A DNA stretch of 64,000 nucleotides from positions 1,984,001 to 2,048,000 of the forward strand of contig NZ_CP051144.1 of NCBI RefSeq assembly GCF_012317385.1. The letters run 5' to 3'. This stretch comes from Romboutsia sp. CE17. GTDB taxonomy: Bacteria > Bacillota > Clostridia > Peptostreptococcales > Peptostreptococcaceae. The notes under the pieces were generated by a model, which was not told where the DNA came from, searched no databases, and saw only the letters and a program-made list of their open reading frames with translations. Position 1 is the stretch's first letter. Every line of letters begins with the position of its first letter. Positions 7,393 through 16,807 of the stretch are shown here, piece after piece. The position numbers and the translations under genes were made by a program.

Positions 7393-8646
7393 TTAAATTA
7401 ATCCCATCAAAACTTCTTTTTTATTTAATTCTGGATTTTCAATAACTTTATTTAATAATATATTAAGTTTTTCACCTATATCTTTTCCACGGTATCCTAA
7501 ACTTTCGATATCTTTTCCATTAATATCTAGGTCCTTAATTTGGTAACACTCTTTATTTTTTTCTATTTCTAAGATTTTTTCTACTGTTTCATCTAGTATA
7601 CACACTATTTCTTCTATATTATCCTTATTACTATTATTTAACATTAATTTGTTATAATATATTCGTTTTATCTCTAAAGCCTTCATAAATATTTCTAAAC
7701 CAACTTTATTTAATAATAACTTTATATCTATAGAATTAACTTCTTTATTGTCAATGATCATGCAAGATACCAACTTCTCACATTCATTTTTTATTTTTTT
7801 AGAATAAATCAGTGTGTTTACAACACTATTAGAAGGTATTTTCTTATATTTGATTATATATTCCAACATAGACATCCTTACAATTAAATCTTTAGGGTAA
7901 TATTTTAATATTCTTAACTCTTCTTCAAGTAATTTATATCGATTTTTATTCATATAAGAATAAATACCTATAAATCTAAAAATTCCTGTTTTATATAGAA
8001 GAGTAATATCTTGAGGATTATCACTTAAAATCATTTTAGTAAATTCTTCAGTTATTCTTTCTTTACTTATATTCTTTATAATACCAGCATTTTTATATAT
8101 ACTTTTTAAGGTTTTATCTTCAATTTTAAAGTTTAACTTACTACTAAATCTTATAGCTCTAACCAATCTTAGACCATCTTCATTAAATCTTTCATCTGGA
8201 TTACCAACAGTTTTCACTATTCTCCTTTTTATATCTCCAATTCCATCAAACTTATCAATTATGCCTAATTTATCATTATAGGCAATTGCATTAATTGTGA
8301 AATCGCGTCTTTTCAAGTCTTTAACTATATCACTTGTAAATTCTACACTTTTAGGTCTTCTATTGTTTTCATATTCACCTTCTAATCTGTATGTTGTTAT
8401 CTCATATACTTCATTTTCTATTATTACACCTACAGTTCCATGCTTAATTCCATTATCAATAATTTTAAAATCACTGAAAATATTTATAATTTCATCAGGT
8501 TTTGCATTAGTAGTTATATCATAATCATTTGGTTTTATGCCAAGAATACTATCTCTTACACATCCCCCTACTATAAACGCTTCAAAACCTTTATCATATA
8601 TTTTATCTATTATGAATTTAACCTTAGATGGCAAACTTATTTTCAT
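7393..8646 (-). CDS. cca: CCA tRNA nucleotidyltransferase
   Basis: Adds or repairs the 3' CCA end of tRNAs. The 417 residues carry the class II nucleotidyltransferase head: GGCVRDSILGIKPNDYDI (about 27-44) with the catalytic DxD, then RRDFTINAIA (about 113-122) and the tRNA-binding motif RLVRAIRFSSK (about 160-170). The C-terminal half is helical and lacks an obvious HD phosphohydrolase domain, as in Bacillus-type enzymes. It starts after a GGAGAT site. It is separated from spo0A upstream by that gene's terminator, so it probably has its own promoter in the 100 bases between, although none is clear. Confidence 0.95.
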   Translation of the reverse strand: MKISLPSKVKFIIDKIYDKGFEAFIVGGCVRDSILGIKPNDYDITTNAKPDEIINIFSDFKIIDNGIKHGTVGVIIENEVYEITTYRLEGEYENNRRPKSVEFTSDIVKDLKRRDFTINAIAYNDKLGIIDKFDGIGDIKRRIVKTVGNPDERFNEDGLRLVRAIRFSSKLNFKIEDKTLKSIYKNAGIIKNISKERITEEFTKMILSDNPQDITLLYKTGIFRFIGIYSYMNKNRYKLLEEELRILKYYPKDLIVRMSMLEYIIKYKKIPSNSVVNTLIYSKKIKNECEKLVSCMIIDNKEVNSIDIKLLLNKVGLEIFMKALEIKRIYYNKLMLNNSNKDNIEEIVCILDETVEKILEIEKNKECYQIKDLDINGKDIESLGYRGKDIGEKLNILLNKVIENPELNKKEVLMGLI

Positions 8647-8744
8647 TTTATTATATCTCCTTGATAAATTTTATAATTTAGTATTATTAATATATGGAAT
8701 ATTTCTAAGTTTTGTTCTATAGTACTTATTTTATACGTTATACC

Positions 8745-8779
8745 AAAAAATAAGCCTTCTTTTAATGAGAAGGCTTATT
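8745..8779 (-). terminator. Rho-independent terminator of spo0A
   Basis: A perfect 12-base inverted repeat (AATAAGCCTTCT / AGAAGGCTTATT) with a 7-base loop is followed on the minus strand by six T. It begins 20 bases after the spo0A stop. Confidence 0.9.
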
Positions 8780-8798
8780 AGTATTTAAATCTATAAAA

Positions 8799-9611
8799 TT
8801 ATTTTACCATACTATGTTCTAATCTTAACTTATCTGCTATCATTGCTATAAATTCAGAGTTTGTTGGTTTTCCCTTAGTATTATGTACTGTATATCCAAA
8901 TAACTGATTTATTGTATCAACTTTACCTCTGCTCCACGCAACTTCTATTGTGTGTCTTATAGCTCTTTCTACTCTACTTGGAGTAGTATTAAATTTCTTC
9001 GCTATACTTGGATATAATTCTTTTGTTACTGCACCTAAAAGCTCAACATTATCTATAACCATTTTTATAGCTTCTCTTAAATATAAATAACCTTTTATAT
9101 GAGCTGGAACTCCTATTTCATGTATTATATTAGTTATTTCAGTTTCTATATTACCAGAATTTTTAACAAAATCACTTCTTGTCATGTGTATATCAGTATT
9201 AACTCTAGTTCTAGGCTCTATATGAGCAGTTTTATTAGATACAAGCTCTCTGATTCTATTTATAAATATTACAAAATCGAAAGGTTTTACTATGTAGTAA
9301 TCAGCCCCTAAATTTATTGCACTTTGAGTTATTTTATCTTGCCCTACTGCAGATAAAACTATTATTTTTGGCATTTTTTGTATATCCATTGCATTTAGTT
9401 TTTCTATAACACCTAAACCATCTAAATGAGGCATTATTACATCAAGAACCAATAAGTCTGGTTGAGTTCTCTTAACTAAATCTAAAGCTTCAATTCCATC
9501 TTTAGCAATCCCTAATATTTCTATATCATCTTCATTGGATAAATATTCCTTTAAAACTTGACAAAAGTCTTTATTATCATCAGCTAAAACTATTTTTATT
9601 TTTTCGTTCAC
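8799..9611 (-). CDS. spo0A: sporulation transcription factor Spo0A
   Basis: Response regulator that starts sporulation. Residues 1-120 are the receiver domain: Asp11/Asp12, phosphorylation site Asp57 in [12 protein letters not shown], and Lys in YIVKPFDF. A Thr/Arg-rich linker precedes the C-terminal DNA-binding domain (about 155-270) with the recognition helix [17 protein letters not shown]. Start choice: a GGGGGG ribosome site lies 7 bases before a GTG at 9611 ([14 protein letters not shown]). An in-frame ATG at 9626 overlaps that site and would give MGGIL first, and further upstream starts are unlikely. A sigma-H-like promoter and 0A box precede it, indicating autoregulation. No terminator separates it from spoIVB, so readthrough is possible. 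Confidence 0.97.
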   Translation of the reverse strand: MNEKIKIVLADDNKDFCQVLKEYLSNEDDIEILGIAKDGIEALDLVKRTQPDLLVLDVIMPHLDGLGVIEKLNAMDIQKMPKIIVLSAVGQDKITQSAINLGADYYIVKPFDFVIFINRIRELVSNKTAHIEPRTRVNTDIHMTRSDFVKNSGNIETEITNIIHEIGVPAHIKGYLYLREAIKMVIDNVELLGAVTKELYPSIAKKFNTTPSRVERAIRHTIEVAWSRGKVDTINQLFGYTVHNTKGKPTNSEFIAMIADKLRLEHSMVK

Positions 9612-9680
9612 TAAAATTCCCCCCATTATAATAAAACATTCTCTTTTATTTACAGAAAATCTATTTTTAATTCTAAAAGA

Positions 9681-9710
9681 CAATTCGACATACTAAAATT
9701 ATAATCCTTC
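9681..9710 (-). promoter_or_regulatory. sigma-H-type promoter of spo0A
   Basis: Minus strand GAAGGATTA, 12 bases, then GTCGAATTG. This fits the Bacillus sigma-H consensus RnAGGAwWW - 11/12 - RnnGAATww at every defined position except the last weak base. It ends 70 bases before the GTG start of spo0A. Known biology: spo0A is sigma-H dependent in Bacillus and C. difficile. Confidence 0.75.
9684..9690 (-). promoter_or_regulatory. 0A box (Spo0A binding site) over the spo0A promoter
   Basis: TGTCGAA on the minus strand is an exact 0A-box core and overlaps the -10 element of the sigma-H-type promoter. Binding there would more likely repress or modulate than activate, which is inference. Confidence 0.65.
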
Positions 9711-9740
9711 ATAATTATTAAAATTTTCTTTTATATTTTT

Positions 9741-10769
9741 TCATTGTAACATTTCGTCTATAAAAATACCATATCCTTTTTTAGGATTATTTTTAAAAAC
9801 ATGAGTAATACTGCCTATAAGTTTATTATTTTGTATAATCGGTATCCCACTCATACCTTGAATTATTCCACCAGTAAAATCTATTAAGTCTTCGTCTGTA
9901 ACTTTAATTATCATATCTCTATTTGAAGTCTCATCATCTATTATTTTTTCTATTTTTATATCATAGGTTCTTATATTTCTATTTTCATCTTCAAAAAGTA
10001 TTACAGCATCTCCTATTTTTATATCTTCTGATGTTCCTAATTCAATTAATTCACTGTCTATTTTTGCCTTACTTAACAAATTACCATGTATTCCAAAATT
10101 AGAATTATTATCAAACCGTCCTATAGGATGATTTAATTCAAATTGTCCTTTTATTTTACCTATGCTGTCCGAATTACCCTTTATAATTTCTAAATTATCC
10201 GCATTGTACAAATATCCTTCTTTTATTTTCAAAAGTTTATTTGTATCAACATCCGTTATTGCATGACCTATAGCAAAAAATGTGTCAGTATCAGGGTCAT
10301 AAAGTGTCATAGTTCCAATTCCAGATATTTTATCTCTAACCCATAAACCAAGTTTATATTCTCCATTTTCATATTTTAACTTTATAATTTCTTCTTTATA
10401 TTTTTCATTTCTTTGAAATCCAACTTTAATTTCTTCCTGCTTAATTTTTTTTAATATTATATATATATCTTCACTACTACTAACTTCTTCATCATTAATT
10501 TTAGTTATATTATCACCAACTTGAATACCTCCAATATAGGAGATATTCTCTTCTTCGTATCCAATAACTAAAACTCCATCCGTATCTGCTTTAATACCAA
10601 CTATATTACCCAATGGATATACAAATTTTTTTTCAATCTTTTCTTTGAAAATACTAACACTTCTTTGATTATTATCATTGATTAATTTATTATACTTAAA
10701 TGTAAATATTACTAATAAAGTAAATATAAAAATGCTTATAAATTTAATACTTGTTATTTTATTTTTCAT
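9741..10769 (-). CDS. spoIVB: SpoIVB serine peptidase
   Basis: Forespore-secreted protease that triggers pro-sigma-K processing in Bacillus by cutting SpoIVFA. The 342 residues show an N-terminal membrane/signal-anchor segment (about 7-25), a PDZ domain (about 52-132) and an SA-clan peptidase domain with His169 in FFAIGHAITD and Ser307 in GIIQGMSGIPI. It is shorter than the Bacillus protein (about 425), mainly before the PDZ. AGGAGA precedes the ATG. A sigma-G-like promoter is visible at 10801-10830. Adjacent spo0A and recN give the classical recN-spoIVB-spo0A order of spore formers. Confidence 0.95.
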   Translation of the reverse strand: MKNKITSIKFISIFIFTLLVIFTFKYNKLINDNNQRSVSIFKEKIEKKFVYPLGNIVGIKADTDGVLVIGYEEENISYIGGIQVGDNITKINDEEVSSSEDIYIILKKIKQEEIKVGFQRNEKYKEEIIKLKYENGEYKLGLWVRDKISGIGTMTLYDPDTDTFFAIGHAITDVDTNKLLKIKEGYLYNADNLEIIKGNSDSIGKIKGQFELNHPIGRFDNNSNFGIHGNLLSKAKIDSELIELGTSEDIKIGDAVILFEDENRNIRTYDIKIEKIIDDETSNRDMIIKVTDEDLIDFTGGIIQGMSGIPIIQNNKLIGSITHVFKNNPKKGYGIFIDEMLQ

Positions 10770-10800
10770 TAGTTTTCTCCTATATTTGCTAATACTGTTT

Positions 10801-10830
10801 TTATAATTCCTTTATTGTAAAATTTTATTC
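10801..10830 (-). promoter_or_regulatory. candidate sigma-G promoter of spoIVB
   Basis: Minus strand GAATA, 17 bases, AATTATA, with GG just before the -10. This is close to the sigma-G consensus GMATR-18-CATnMTA. Known biology: spoIVB is read by sigma-F and sigma-G in Bacillus. The match is imperfect (first -10 base A for C, spacer 17). Confidence 0.42.
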
Positions 10831-10860
10831 AAATATTAAATAAATTATAACTTGTTTACA

Positions 10861-10893
10861 AAAAAAATAAGAAAGCTTAAACTTTCTTATTTT
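10861..10893 (-). terminator. Rho-independent terminator overlapping the recN stop
   Basis: ATAAGAAAG / CTTTCTTAT stem, extended by A-T pairs, 6-base loop, and at least six T on the minus strand. The recN stop codon lies in the 5' arm, so the ribosome would reach the hairpin as it terminates. Confidence 0.8.
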
Positions 10894-12563
10894 TTGGCTA
10901 ATTCTATTATTTCACTAGCATGTTCTATAGTTTTTTCGGTTATATTACTTCCTGCTATAAGTCTTGCTATCTCGTCTCGTTTTTGATCATAATTTAACTT
11001 TCTTATACTTGTAAAAGTTCTATCATTTGCAGTATTTTTTTCAATACAATAGTGAGTATCTGCATTAGCAGCTATTTGTGGTAAATGAGTTATACAAATT
11101 ATTTGTTTTTTCTTAGATATTTTAGACAATTTTTCTCCAACAATTTGAGCTGCAATCCCACTTATCCCTGTATCGATCTCATCAAATACCAAAGTATCAA
11201 TTTGATCTATATCTGCAAGTATAGTTTTGAAAGCTAGCATAAATCTAGACATTTCTCCTCCTGATGCAACCTTATATATCGGTTTTATATCTTCACCTAA
11301 GTTAAAAGATATCATAAACTCTATATCATCTTTTCCGTCTACAGTAAAGCTACTTTCTTCAAAGTCAACTTTAAATACTACATTCTTCATATTTAGACTT
11401 TTTAATTCAACTAATAATACATCCTCCAATTTAGATGCTACAAGTTTTCTAGCTTTAGTTAAATTATCAGCTTTTTCTACAAGAATTTTTTCAATTCTTA
11501 TTATCTCTCTTTTTAATTCTTCTACTTTTTCATCTCTATTTAATATTTCATCTAGTCTATTTTTTATGTTGTCATGATAATTGAAAATTTCTTCTATGCT
11601 ATTTCCATATTTTCTCTTAAGATTATTAATTTCATCTATTCTTATTTCAATTTGCTCTAATTCATAAGGTTCAAAGTCTATACTTTCTTTATAGTTCCTT
11701 ATTTCTCTAGCTATATCTTGAAGTTCATACATTATCCTTTCAACATTTTCATTGTATTCACTTAAAGCTTTATCATATTCAGATATTGCACTTAGCTCTT
11801 TAGATGCACTTCCTATTAAATCTACTGCATTTACACTACCTTCATATAAGTTCTGATAACTTATATTTAAGTTACTATAAATTTTTTCACTATTTCTAAA
11901 CACATCTCTTTGCTTTAACAATTCTTCGTATTCATCTTTACTTAAATTAGCTGATTCAATCTCATTTATTTGAAATTTCAACAAATCTATTTCTCTTTGA
12001 ATCTGCATATCATCTTTATTTTCAGTTAAAATATTAAGAGCATTTTTCACTTTAGTATATTCATTGTATACATTTTTATATTCATTTTTTAGATCTATTA
12101 ACTCACCCTCACCAAATAAATCTAAGAATTGTAAGTGAGTTTCTTTATTAAATAAAGCCTGATTTTGATGCTGACCATGAATGTCAATTAAAGTCGATGA
12201 AATCTCTCTTAATACGGATAATTTAAGTGTTCTACCATTTACTCTAGCAACACTTTTACCATCATCATAAATAACTCTAGTAATAACTAATAGATTATCA
12301 TCATCTAGCTCTATATCATATTTTTCTAAAACCTTTTTTAAATGCACGCTTTCAGATGAAAATATAGCTTCAACTATTCCTTTTTCCGTACCTTTTCTTA
12401 AAAAAGCTCTATCATATTTTTCACCTAAACATAGACCTAGTGCATCTATTATTATAGATTTTCCTGAACCAGTTTCTCCCGTTAATATATTTAGGTTTTC
12501 ATCAATTGTTAATCTTAGTTCCTCTACTAAGGCACAATTTTTCATATACAACTCAAGGATCAC
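10887..12563 (-). CDS. recN: DNA repair ATPase RecN
   Basis: SMC-like protein that acts early at DNA double-strand breaks. The 558 residues start MILELYMKNCALVEEL, with Walker A GETGSGKSIIID (about 29-40). Two long coiled-coil arms (about 150-260 and 280-380) follow, then the signature SGGEMSRFMLA (about 422) and Walker B DTLVFDEIDTGISG (about 446). The start is GTG, eight bases after GGGGG; the internal ATG six codons later would remove part of the first strand. It is downstream of tlyA and dxs in the same direction. Neither nadK nor argR lies between tlyA and recN, unlike many Clostridia. Confidence 0.97.
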   Translation of the reverse strand: MILELYMKNCALVEELRLTIDENLNILTGETGSGKSIIIDALGLCLGEKYDRAFLRKGTEKGIVEAIFSSESVHLKKVLEKYDIELDDDNLLVITRVIYDDGKSVARVNGRTLKLSVLREISSTLIDIHGQHQNQALFNKETHLQFLDLFGEGELIDLKNEYKNVYNEYTKVKNALNILTENKDDMQIQREIDLLKFQINEIESANLSKDEYEELLKQRDVFRNSEKIYSNLNISYQNLYEGSVNAVDLIGSASKELSAISEYDKALSEYNENVERIMYELQDIAREIRNYKESIDFEPYELEQIEIRIDEINNLKRKYGNSIEEIFNYHDNIKNRLDEILNRDEKVEELKREIIRIEKILVEKADNLTKARKLVASKLEDVLLVELKSLNMKNVVFKVDFEESSFTVDGKDDIEFMISFNLGEDIKPIYKVASGGEMSRFMLAFKTILADIDQIDTLVFDEIDTGISGIAAQIVGEKLSKISKKKQIICITHLPQIAANADTHYCIEKNTANDRTFTSIRKLNYDQKRDEIARLIAGSNITEKTIEHASEIIELAKK

Positions 12564-12593
12564 TTTAAAATCCCCCTTTATTAAGTATAATTT

Positions 12594-13406
12594 TTATTTA
12601 TTTAAACTATGAGAAGCTTCTACTACCTCTGTTATTTTTTTTCTATATTCATCTTCATTGAATTCATAATCGTCATTTGAATTACGAAGATATATTAAGT
12701 ATTCTATATTACCTTCAGGACCTTTTATTGGCGAATAATCTAAGTCTAGTATTGAAAATCCTATTTCTACAGCAAAATGTGATATAGTTTCTATTACTTC
12801 TATATGTGTAGATTTCTCCCTAACCACACCTTTTTTACCGACTTTTTCTCTTCCTGCTTCAAATTGAGGTTTTATTAAAGCAACAACATGTCCTCCTGGT
12901 CTAACTAACTCTTTAGCCTTTGGTAGAACTAATTTTAAAGATATAAATGATACATCTATAGATGCAAAATCTGCAAATTCTTTAGTATCTTCAATTGTAA
13001 CATGTCTTATATTTGTTCTTTCCATACAAACAACTCTCTCATCTTGTCTTAGTTTCCAAGCAAGTTGTCCATATCCAACATCTATTGAAAATACTTTTGT
13101 AGCTCCATTTTGAAGCATACAATCTGTAAATCCACCAGTTGAAGCTCCTATATCCATACAAACTTTACCATCTAAAGTAAGTCCAAAGTTTTTCATAGCT
13201 TTTTCAAGCTTTAAACCTCCTCTACTTACATATGGTATAGGATTACCTTTAACCTCTATTTTGGCATCTTCTTTAACATCTACACCTGCCTTATCACATC
13301 TTTGATTATCTACAAAAACAAGACCAGCCATTATGGCTTTTTTTGCTCTTTCTCTACTTTCAAAAAATCCTTGTTCTACTAATAATACGTCTATTCTCTT
13401 TTTCAT
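12594..13406 (-). CDS. tlyA: TlyA-family rRNA 2'-O-methyltransferase
   Basis: Methylates ribose in 16S/23S rRNA; the 'hemolysin' label in databases is historical. Residues 1-60 are an S4 RNA-binding domain (RIDVLLVEQGFFESRERAKK), followed by a Rossmann FtsJ-like methyltransferase with the SAM loop MDIGASTGGFTDCML (about 85-99), KxxVFSIDVGYGQLAW, and catalytic Lys in ALIKPQFE (about 187-194). Length 270 is typical. It follows dxs by 18 bases and precedes recN by 30, so one transcript is likely. Capreomycin/viomycin sensitivity depends on TlyA in mycobacteria. Confidence 0.95.
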   Translation of the reverse strand: MKKRIDVLLVEQGFFESRERAKKAIMAGLVFVDNQRCDKAGVDVKEDAKIEVKGNPIPYVSRGGLKLEKAMKNFGLTLDGKVCMDIGASTGGFTDCMLQNGATKVFSIDVGYGQLAWKLRQDERVVCMERTNIRHVTIEDTKEFADFASIDVSFISLKLVLPKAKELVRPGGHVVALIKPQFEAGREKVGKKGVVREKSTHIEVIETISHFAVEIGFSILDLDYSPIKGPEGNIEYLIYLRNSNDDYEFNEDEYRKKITEVVEASHSLNK

Positions 13407-13424
13407 AAAACTACCTTCCAGCCT

Positions 13425-15278
13425 CTATTTTTTTATTCTTTTTGCTATACATTCAGCAGATAACCCAACTGCATCATATAATTTATCTATATTGCCGTGA
13501 TCTATAAATTTCTCATCAATTGCTATATTTTCAACTTTTATATCATAGTTATTATCTATAACAAAACTATTTACTCTACTTCCAAAACCACCACTTATTA
13601 TATTATCTTCTATAGTAACTATATATTTATATTTTTTGCATAAATCATGAAGTAATTTTTCATCCATTGGTTTTAAAAATCTTGCATTGATTATAGCCGG
13701 ATTTATATTATCTTTTAAAAGCATTTCTTTTGCTTCTAAAGCATGTTTTACCATATTACCTATAGCTAATATAGCTATATCTTGCCCATCTTCTATAACT
13801 TCGTATTTTCCGATTTCTATTTTTGAGTACTCGCCCTTATTTAAATAATATGAGTTACCTCTTGGATATCTTATAGCTACAGGTCCATCTATTTCTAAAG
13901 ATAAGTCCATCATTAACTGTAGCTCTTTAGTATCTTTAGGAGCCATTACAATTATATTAGGAACTATATTCAAATAACTTAAATCAAACATACCATGATG
14001 AGTTTCTCCATCATTTCCTACAAGGCCTGCTCTATCTATTAAAAATGTAACATTTTTCTTTGTTATACAAACATCATGCACAAGTTGGTCAAATCCTCTT
14101 TGTAAAAATGTTGAGTATACTGCAAAATATGGCTTCATACCTTCTTTTGCTAAACCAGCAGAAAATGTAACTGCATGTTGTTCTGCAATACCAACGTCAT
14201 AATATCTTTTAGGATATACCTTTTCAAATATATCAAGGCCTGTTCCAGAAGGCATTGCTGCTGTTATTGCTACAACATTCTCATTCTTTGATGCCATATC
14301 AACTAGTTTTTCACCGACTGCAGCTGATATAGATTTTAAGTTTGATGGCTGTATTCCTTCTTTGACATCAAATTTAGATACGCCATGATACTTATTTGGT
14401 TGTTCTTCAGCGAATTTATACCCTTTACCTTTTTTAGTTATAACATGTAATAAAACAGGACCTTTTTTATTTTTAGCTTTGTTCAATATTTCTATTAATT
14501 CTTTAATATTATGTCCATCTATAGGTCCATAGTATTTAATTCCTATTGATTCGAAGAACTCAGATTGTTGAGGAGTAAATTGACTTACTATAGTATCTTT
14601 TACCTTACTTGCTGTTTTGTATATCAAATTTCCTGCAGATGTTACATTAAATATTTTTTCTACTTCATCTTTTACCTTATTCATAGTTGAATTTCTTATT
14701 ATACTCGACATATGCCTAGACATTGCCCCAACATTCTTATCTATAGACATTTCATTATCATTTAAGATTACTATCATATCTGTATTTAAGTAACCTAAAC
14801 TATTCAATCCTTCTAAAGCCATACCACCAGTTATAGATCCATCACCTATCACTGATATTACATTAAATTTTTCTTTTTTTATATCCCTTGCACAAGCAAT
14901 ACCTAAACCAACGGAAATAGATGTACTACTGTGCCCTGTATCAAATATGTCGTGAGGGCTTTCTACTTCCTTTGGAAATCCACTTAAACCTTCAAATTGT
15001 CTTAAAGTATTAAAACTATCCTTTCTTCCTGTAAGAATTTTGTGCACATAAGATTGATGACCTACATCCCATATTATTTTATCAGTTGGACTATCAAATA
15101 CTTTATGTAGCGCGAGACTTAACTCTACTACGCCTAAATTTGATGCTAAATGTCCACCTGTTTTAGATACTGACTTAACTAGAAATTTTCTTATATCTTT
15201 TGAAAGTATATCTAATTCTTCATTAGTCATATTTTTTATATCTTTAGGACAGTTTACTTTATCTAAATATTTATACAT
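13425..15278 (-). CDS. dxs: 1-deoxy-D-xylulose-5-phosphate synthase
   Basis: First enzyme of the MEP isoprenoid pathway: pyruvate plus glyceraldehyde 3-phosphate gives DXP, with thiamine diphosphate. The 617-residue sequence has [13 protein letters not shown] (about 53-65), the ThDP/Mg loop [13 protein letters not shown] (about 145-157), NDNEMSID, the transketolase pyrimidine domain ([15 protein letters not shown] about 367) and the C-terminal transketolase fold. Upstream is the PAP2-gene terminator, so it begins a new unit with tlyA and recN. Polyprenyl synthase just upstream uses the products of this pathway. Confidence 0.97.
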   Translation of the reverse strand: MYKYLDKVNCPKDIKNMTNEELDILSKDIRKFLVKSVSKTGGHLASNLGVVELSLALHKVFDSPTDKIIWDVGHQSYVHKILTGRKDSFNTLRQFEGLSGFPKEVESPHDIFDTGHSSTSISVGLGIACARDIKKEKFNVISVIGDGSITGGMALEGLNSLGYLNTDMIVILNDNEMSIDKNVGAMSRHMSSIIRNSTMNKVKDEVEKIFNVTSAGNLIYKTASKVKDTIVSQFTPQQSEFFESIGIKYYGPIDGHNIKELIEILNKAKNKKGPVLLHVITKKGKGYKFAEEQPNKYHGVSKFDVKEGIQPSNLKSISAAVGEKLVDMASKNENVVAITAAMPSGTGLDIFEKVYPKRYYDVGIAEQHAVTFSAGLAKEGMKPYFAVYSTFLQRGFDQLVHDVCITKKNVTFLIDRAGLVGNDGETHHGMFDLSYLNIVPNIIVMAPKDTKELQLMMDLSLEIDGPVAIRYPRGNSYYLNKGEYSKIEIGKYEVIEDGQDIAILAIGNMVKHALEAKEMLLKDNINPAIINARFLKPMDEKLLHDLCKKYKYIVTIEDNIISGGFGSRVNSFVIDNNYDIKVENIAIDEKFIDHGNIDKLYDAVGLSAECIAKRIKK

Positions 15279-15316
15279 TTACCTTCACCTTTTATTTGAT
15301 TAATTTTTTTATAATT

Positions 15317-15340
15317 AAAAAAGTCTTCCATAGAAGACCT
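15317..15340 (-). terminator. terminator downstream of the PAP2-like gene
   Basis: Minus strand AGGTCTTC - TATG - GAAGACTT followed by TTTT. It is an 8-pair stem with one G-U pair. A second AT-rich inverted repeat (15371-15382 with 15401-15412) lies between it and the gene's stop. Together these fill most of the 190-base gap before dxs. Confidence 0.75.
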
Positions 15341-15468
15341 AAAAAAATATATCGTTTCTATGTAATTATAAAAATGAATATACCTTATTATTGCCTTAGA
15401 TATATTCATTTTATAACCATTTTATAAAACATTAGAAATTATATCATATAAATGTGCTTTTTTCAATT

Positions 15469-15906
15469 TTATGCCATTATCAAAGCTACAACTATACCTA
15501 ATAAAGCACCCATCCATACTTCTACTGGTGTGTGTCCTATCAATTCCTTTAATTTATCTTGTTTTATATGCTTTCCATGATGAACATCATCTACTATTTG
15601 ATTTAGTATAGCTGCCTGCTTTCCTACCGCTCTTCTTACTCCTGAGGCATCATACATTATAATCACTGCAAATACAAAAACTATAGCAAAGTCAGTTGAT
15701 TTAAATCCTCGCTCTAAACCAACTAAAGTTGCTAAACTTGTCACGAAGGAACTATGTGAACTCGGCATACCTCCAGATGTAAAGATTCTAGCTAAATCTA
15801 TACGTTTATCTTTTCCAGTAAATATCTTTATAAATTGAGCTAAAAAACAAGCAAATATACTTATTCCTAAAACCTTGTTGCTAAAAATTTCTGAAAAAAA
15901 GTTCAT
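15469..15906 (-). CDS. divergent PAP2 family membrane protein (DUF212)
   Basis: A 145-residue membrane protein of the DUF212 / divergent PAP2 family. It shows SGGMPSSHSSFV (about 44-55) and DASGVRRAVGKQA (about 87-99), matching the acid-phosphatase/haloperoxidase signature, plus GHTPVEVWMGALLG (about 128-141) near the C-terminus. Four hydrophobic segments are visible. Such proteins may dephosphorylate a lipid pyrophosphate; with the polyprenyl synthase only 11 bases upstream, a polyprenyl-pyrophosphate substrate is a reasonable guess, not shown. It ends its transcript. Confidence 0.88.
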   Translation of the reverse strand: MNFFSEIFSNKVLGISIFACFLAQFIKIFTGKDKRIDLARIFTSGGMPSSHSSFVTSLATLVGLERGFKSTDFAIVFVFAVIIMYDASGVRRAVGKQAAILNQIVDDVHHGKHIKQDKLKELIGHTPVEVWMGALLGIVVALIMA

Positions 15907-15917
15907 TTTTCCTCCTC

Positions 15918-16805
15918 TTAATACTCTCTATCTATTATATAATTCGCCAAACCATCTAAGAAACTATGATCCTGTGATAAGTCTTTTATACTATCTTTAG
16001 CTTCGTATATTAATTGTTTTGCAATCTCTTTTGATTTTTCTAAACCAAGTAAAGATGGATAAGTAGATTTATTATTTTCTATATCACTACCTACATGCTT
16101 ACCTAACTTAGCTTCATCTCCAATTATATCTAATATATCATCTACTATTTGAAATGATAACCCAATATTTTTTCCATACTTAGTTATTTTTTCTAATTGT
16201 TCTTCATCTGCGTTACCTATTATAGCACCAGCTCTCATACATCCTATTATTATTGCTGCTGTTTTATTTAAGTGTATAAAGTCAAGTTTTTCTTTTGATA
16301 TAGATTTATCTTCACTTTCTACATCTACTACTTGTCCGCCTATCATTCCATAAATTCCTACACTCTTAGCTATTTCATTTATTGCCTTTAGATACTTTTG
16401 TGGATTTTCTTTATTAATAGAATTAGATAACATTACCTCAAAAGCATAATTTAATAGAGCATCCCCTGCTAAAACTGCCATAGCCTCTCCAAATACCTTA
16501 TGATTAGTAGGTTTACCTCTTCTTAAATCATCGTTATCTAGGGCAGGTAAGTCATCATGTATTAGTGAATATGTATGAATCATTTCTATTGCCACTGCAA
16601 AAGGAATTGCATCTTCTTCATTTCCTCCAACTATTTTACATGCTTCTAGTGTTAAAATAGGTCTTAACCTTTTTCCACCAGCTTTTAAACTATAATTCAT
16701 AGCTTCCATTATAGTAGTTTGGTAACCATCTTCTTTTGGCTTATATTCATCTAATAAACTTTCTATATAATTAGATTTCTCTTTTAGAGATTGCTTAAAC
16801 TCCAC
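15918..16805 (-). CDS. ispA: polyprenyl (farnesyl/geranylgeranyl) diphosphate synthase
   Basis: Condenses isopentenyl diphosphate with allylic diphosphates. The 295 residues have both Asp-rich motifs: LIHDDLPALDNDDLRRGKP (about 95-113) and LSFQIVDDILDIIGD (about 212-226). They also have GGKRLRPIL near 43. The length and the DDxxxxD FARM fit the short-chain IspA type found beside xseB. It follows xseB by two bases. Products feed undecaprenyl phosphate and quinone-type lipids, relevant to the lipid-linked glycan genes elsewhere in the window. Confidence 0.95.
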   Translation of the reverse strand: MEFKQSLKEKSNYIESLLDEYKPKEDGYQTTIMEAMNYSLKAGGKRLRPILTLEACKIVGGNEEDAIPFAVAIEMIHTYSLIHDDLPALDNDDLRRGKPTNHKVFGEAMAVLAGDALLNYAFEVMLSNSINKENPQKYLKAINEIAKSVGIYGMIGGQVVDVESEDKSISKEKLDFIHLNKTAAIIIGCMRAGAIIGNADEEQLEKITKYGKNIGLSFQIVDDILDIIGDEAKLGKHVGSDIENNKSTYPSLLGLEKSKEIAKQLIYEAKDSIKDLSQDHSFLDGLANYIIDREY

Positions 16806-16807
16806 TT

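Noticed and set aside
12594-13406. Hemolysin A
   Set aside because: The S4 plus FtsJ-like methyltransferase layout shows an rRNA methyltransferase; the hemolysin name is historical.
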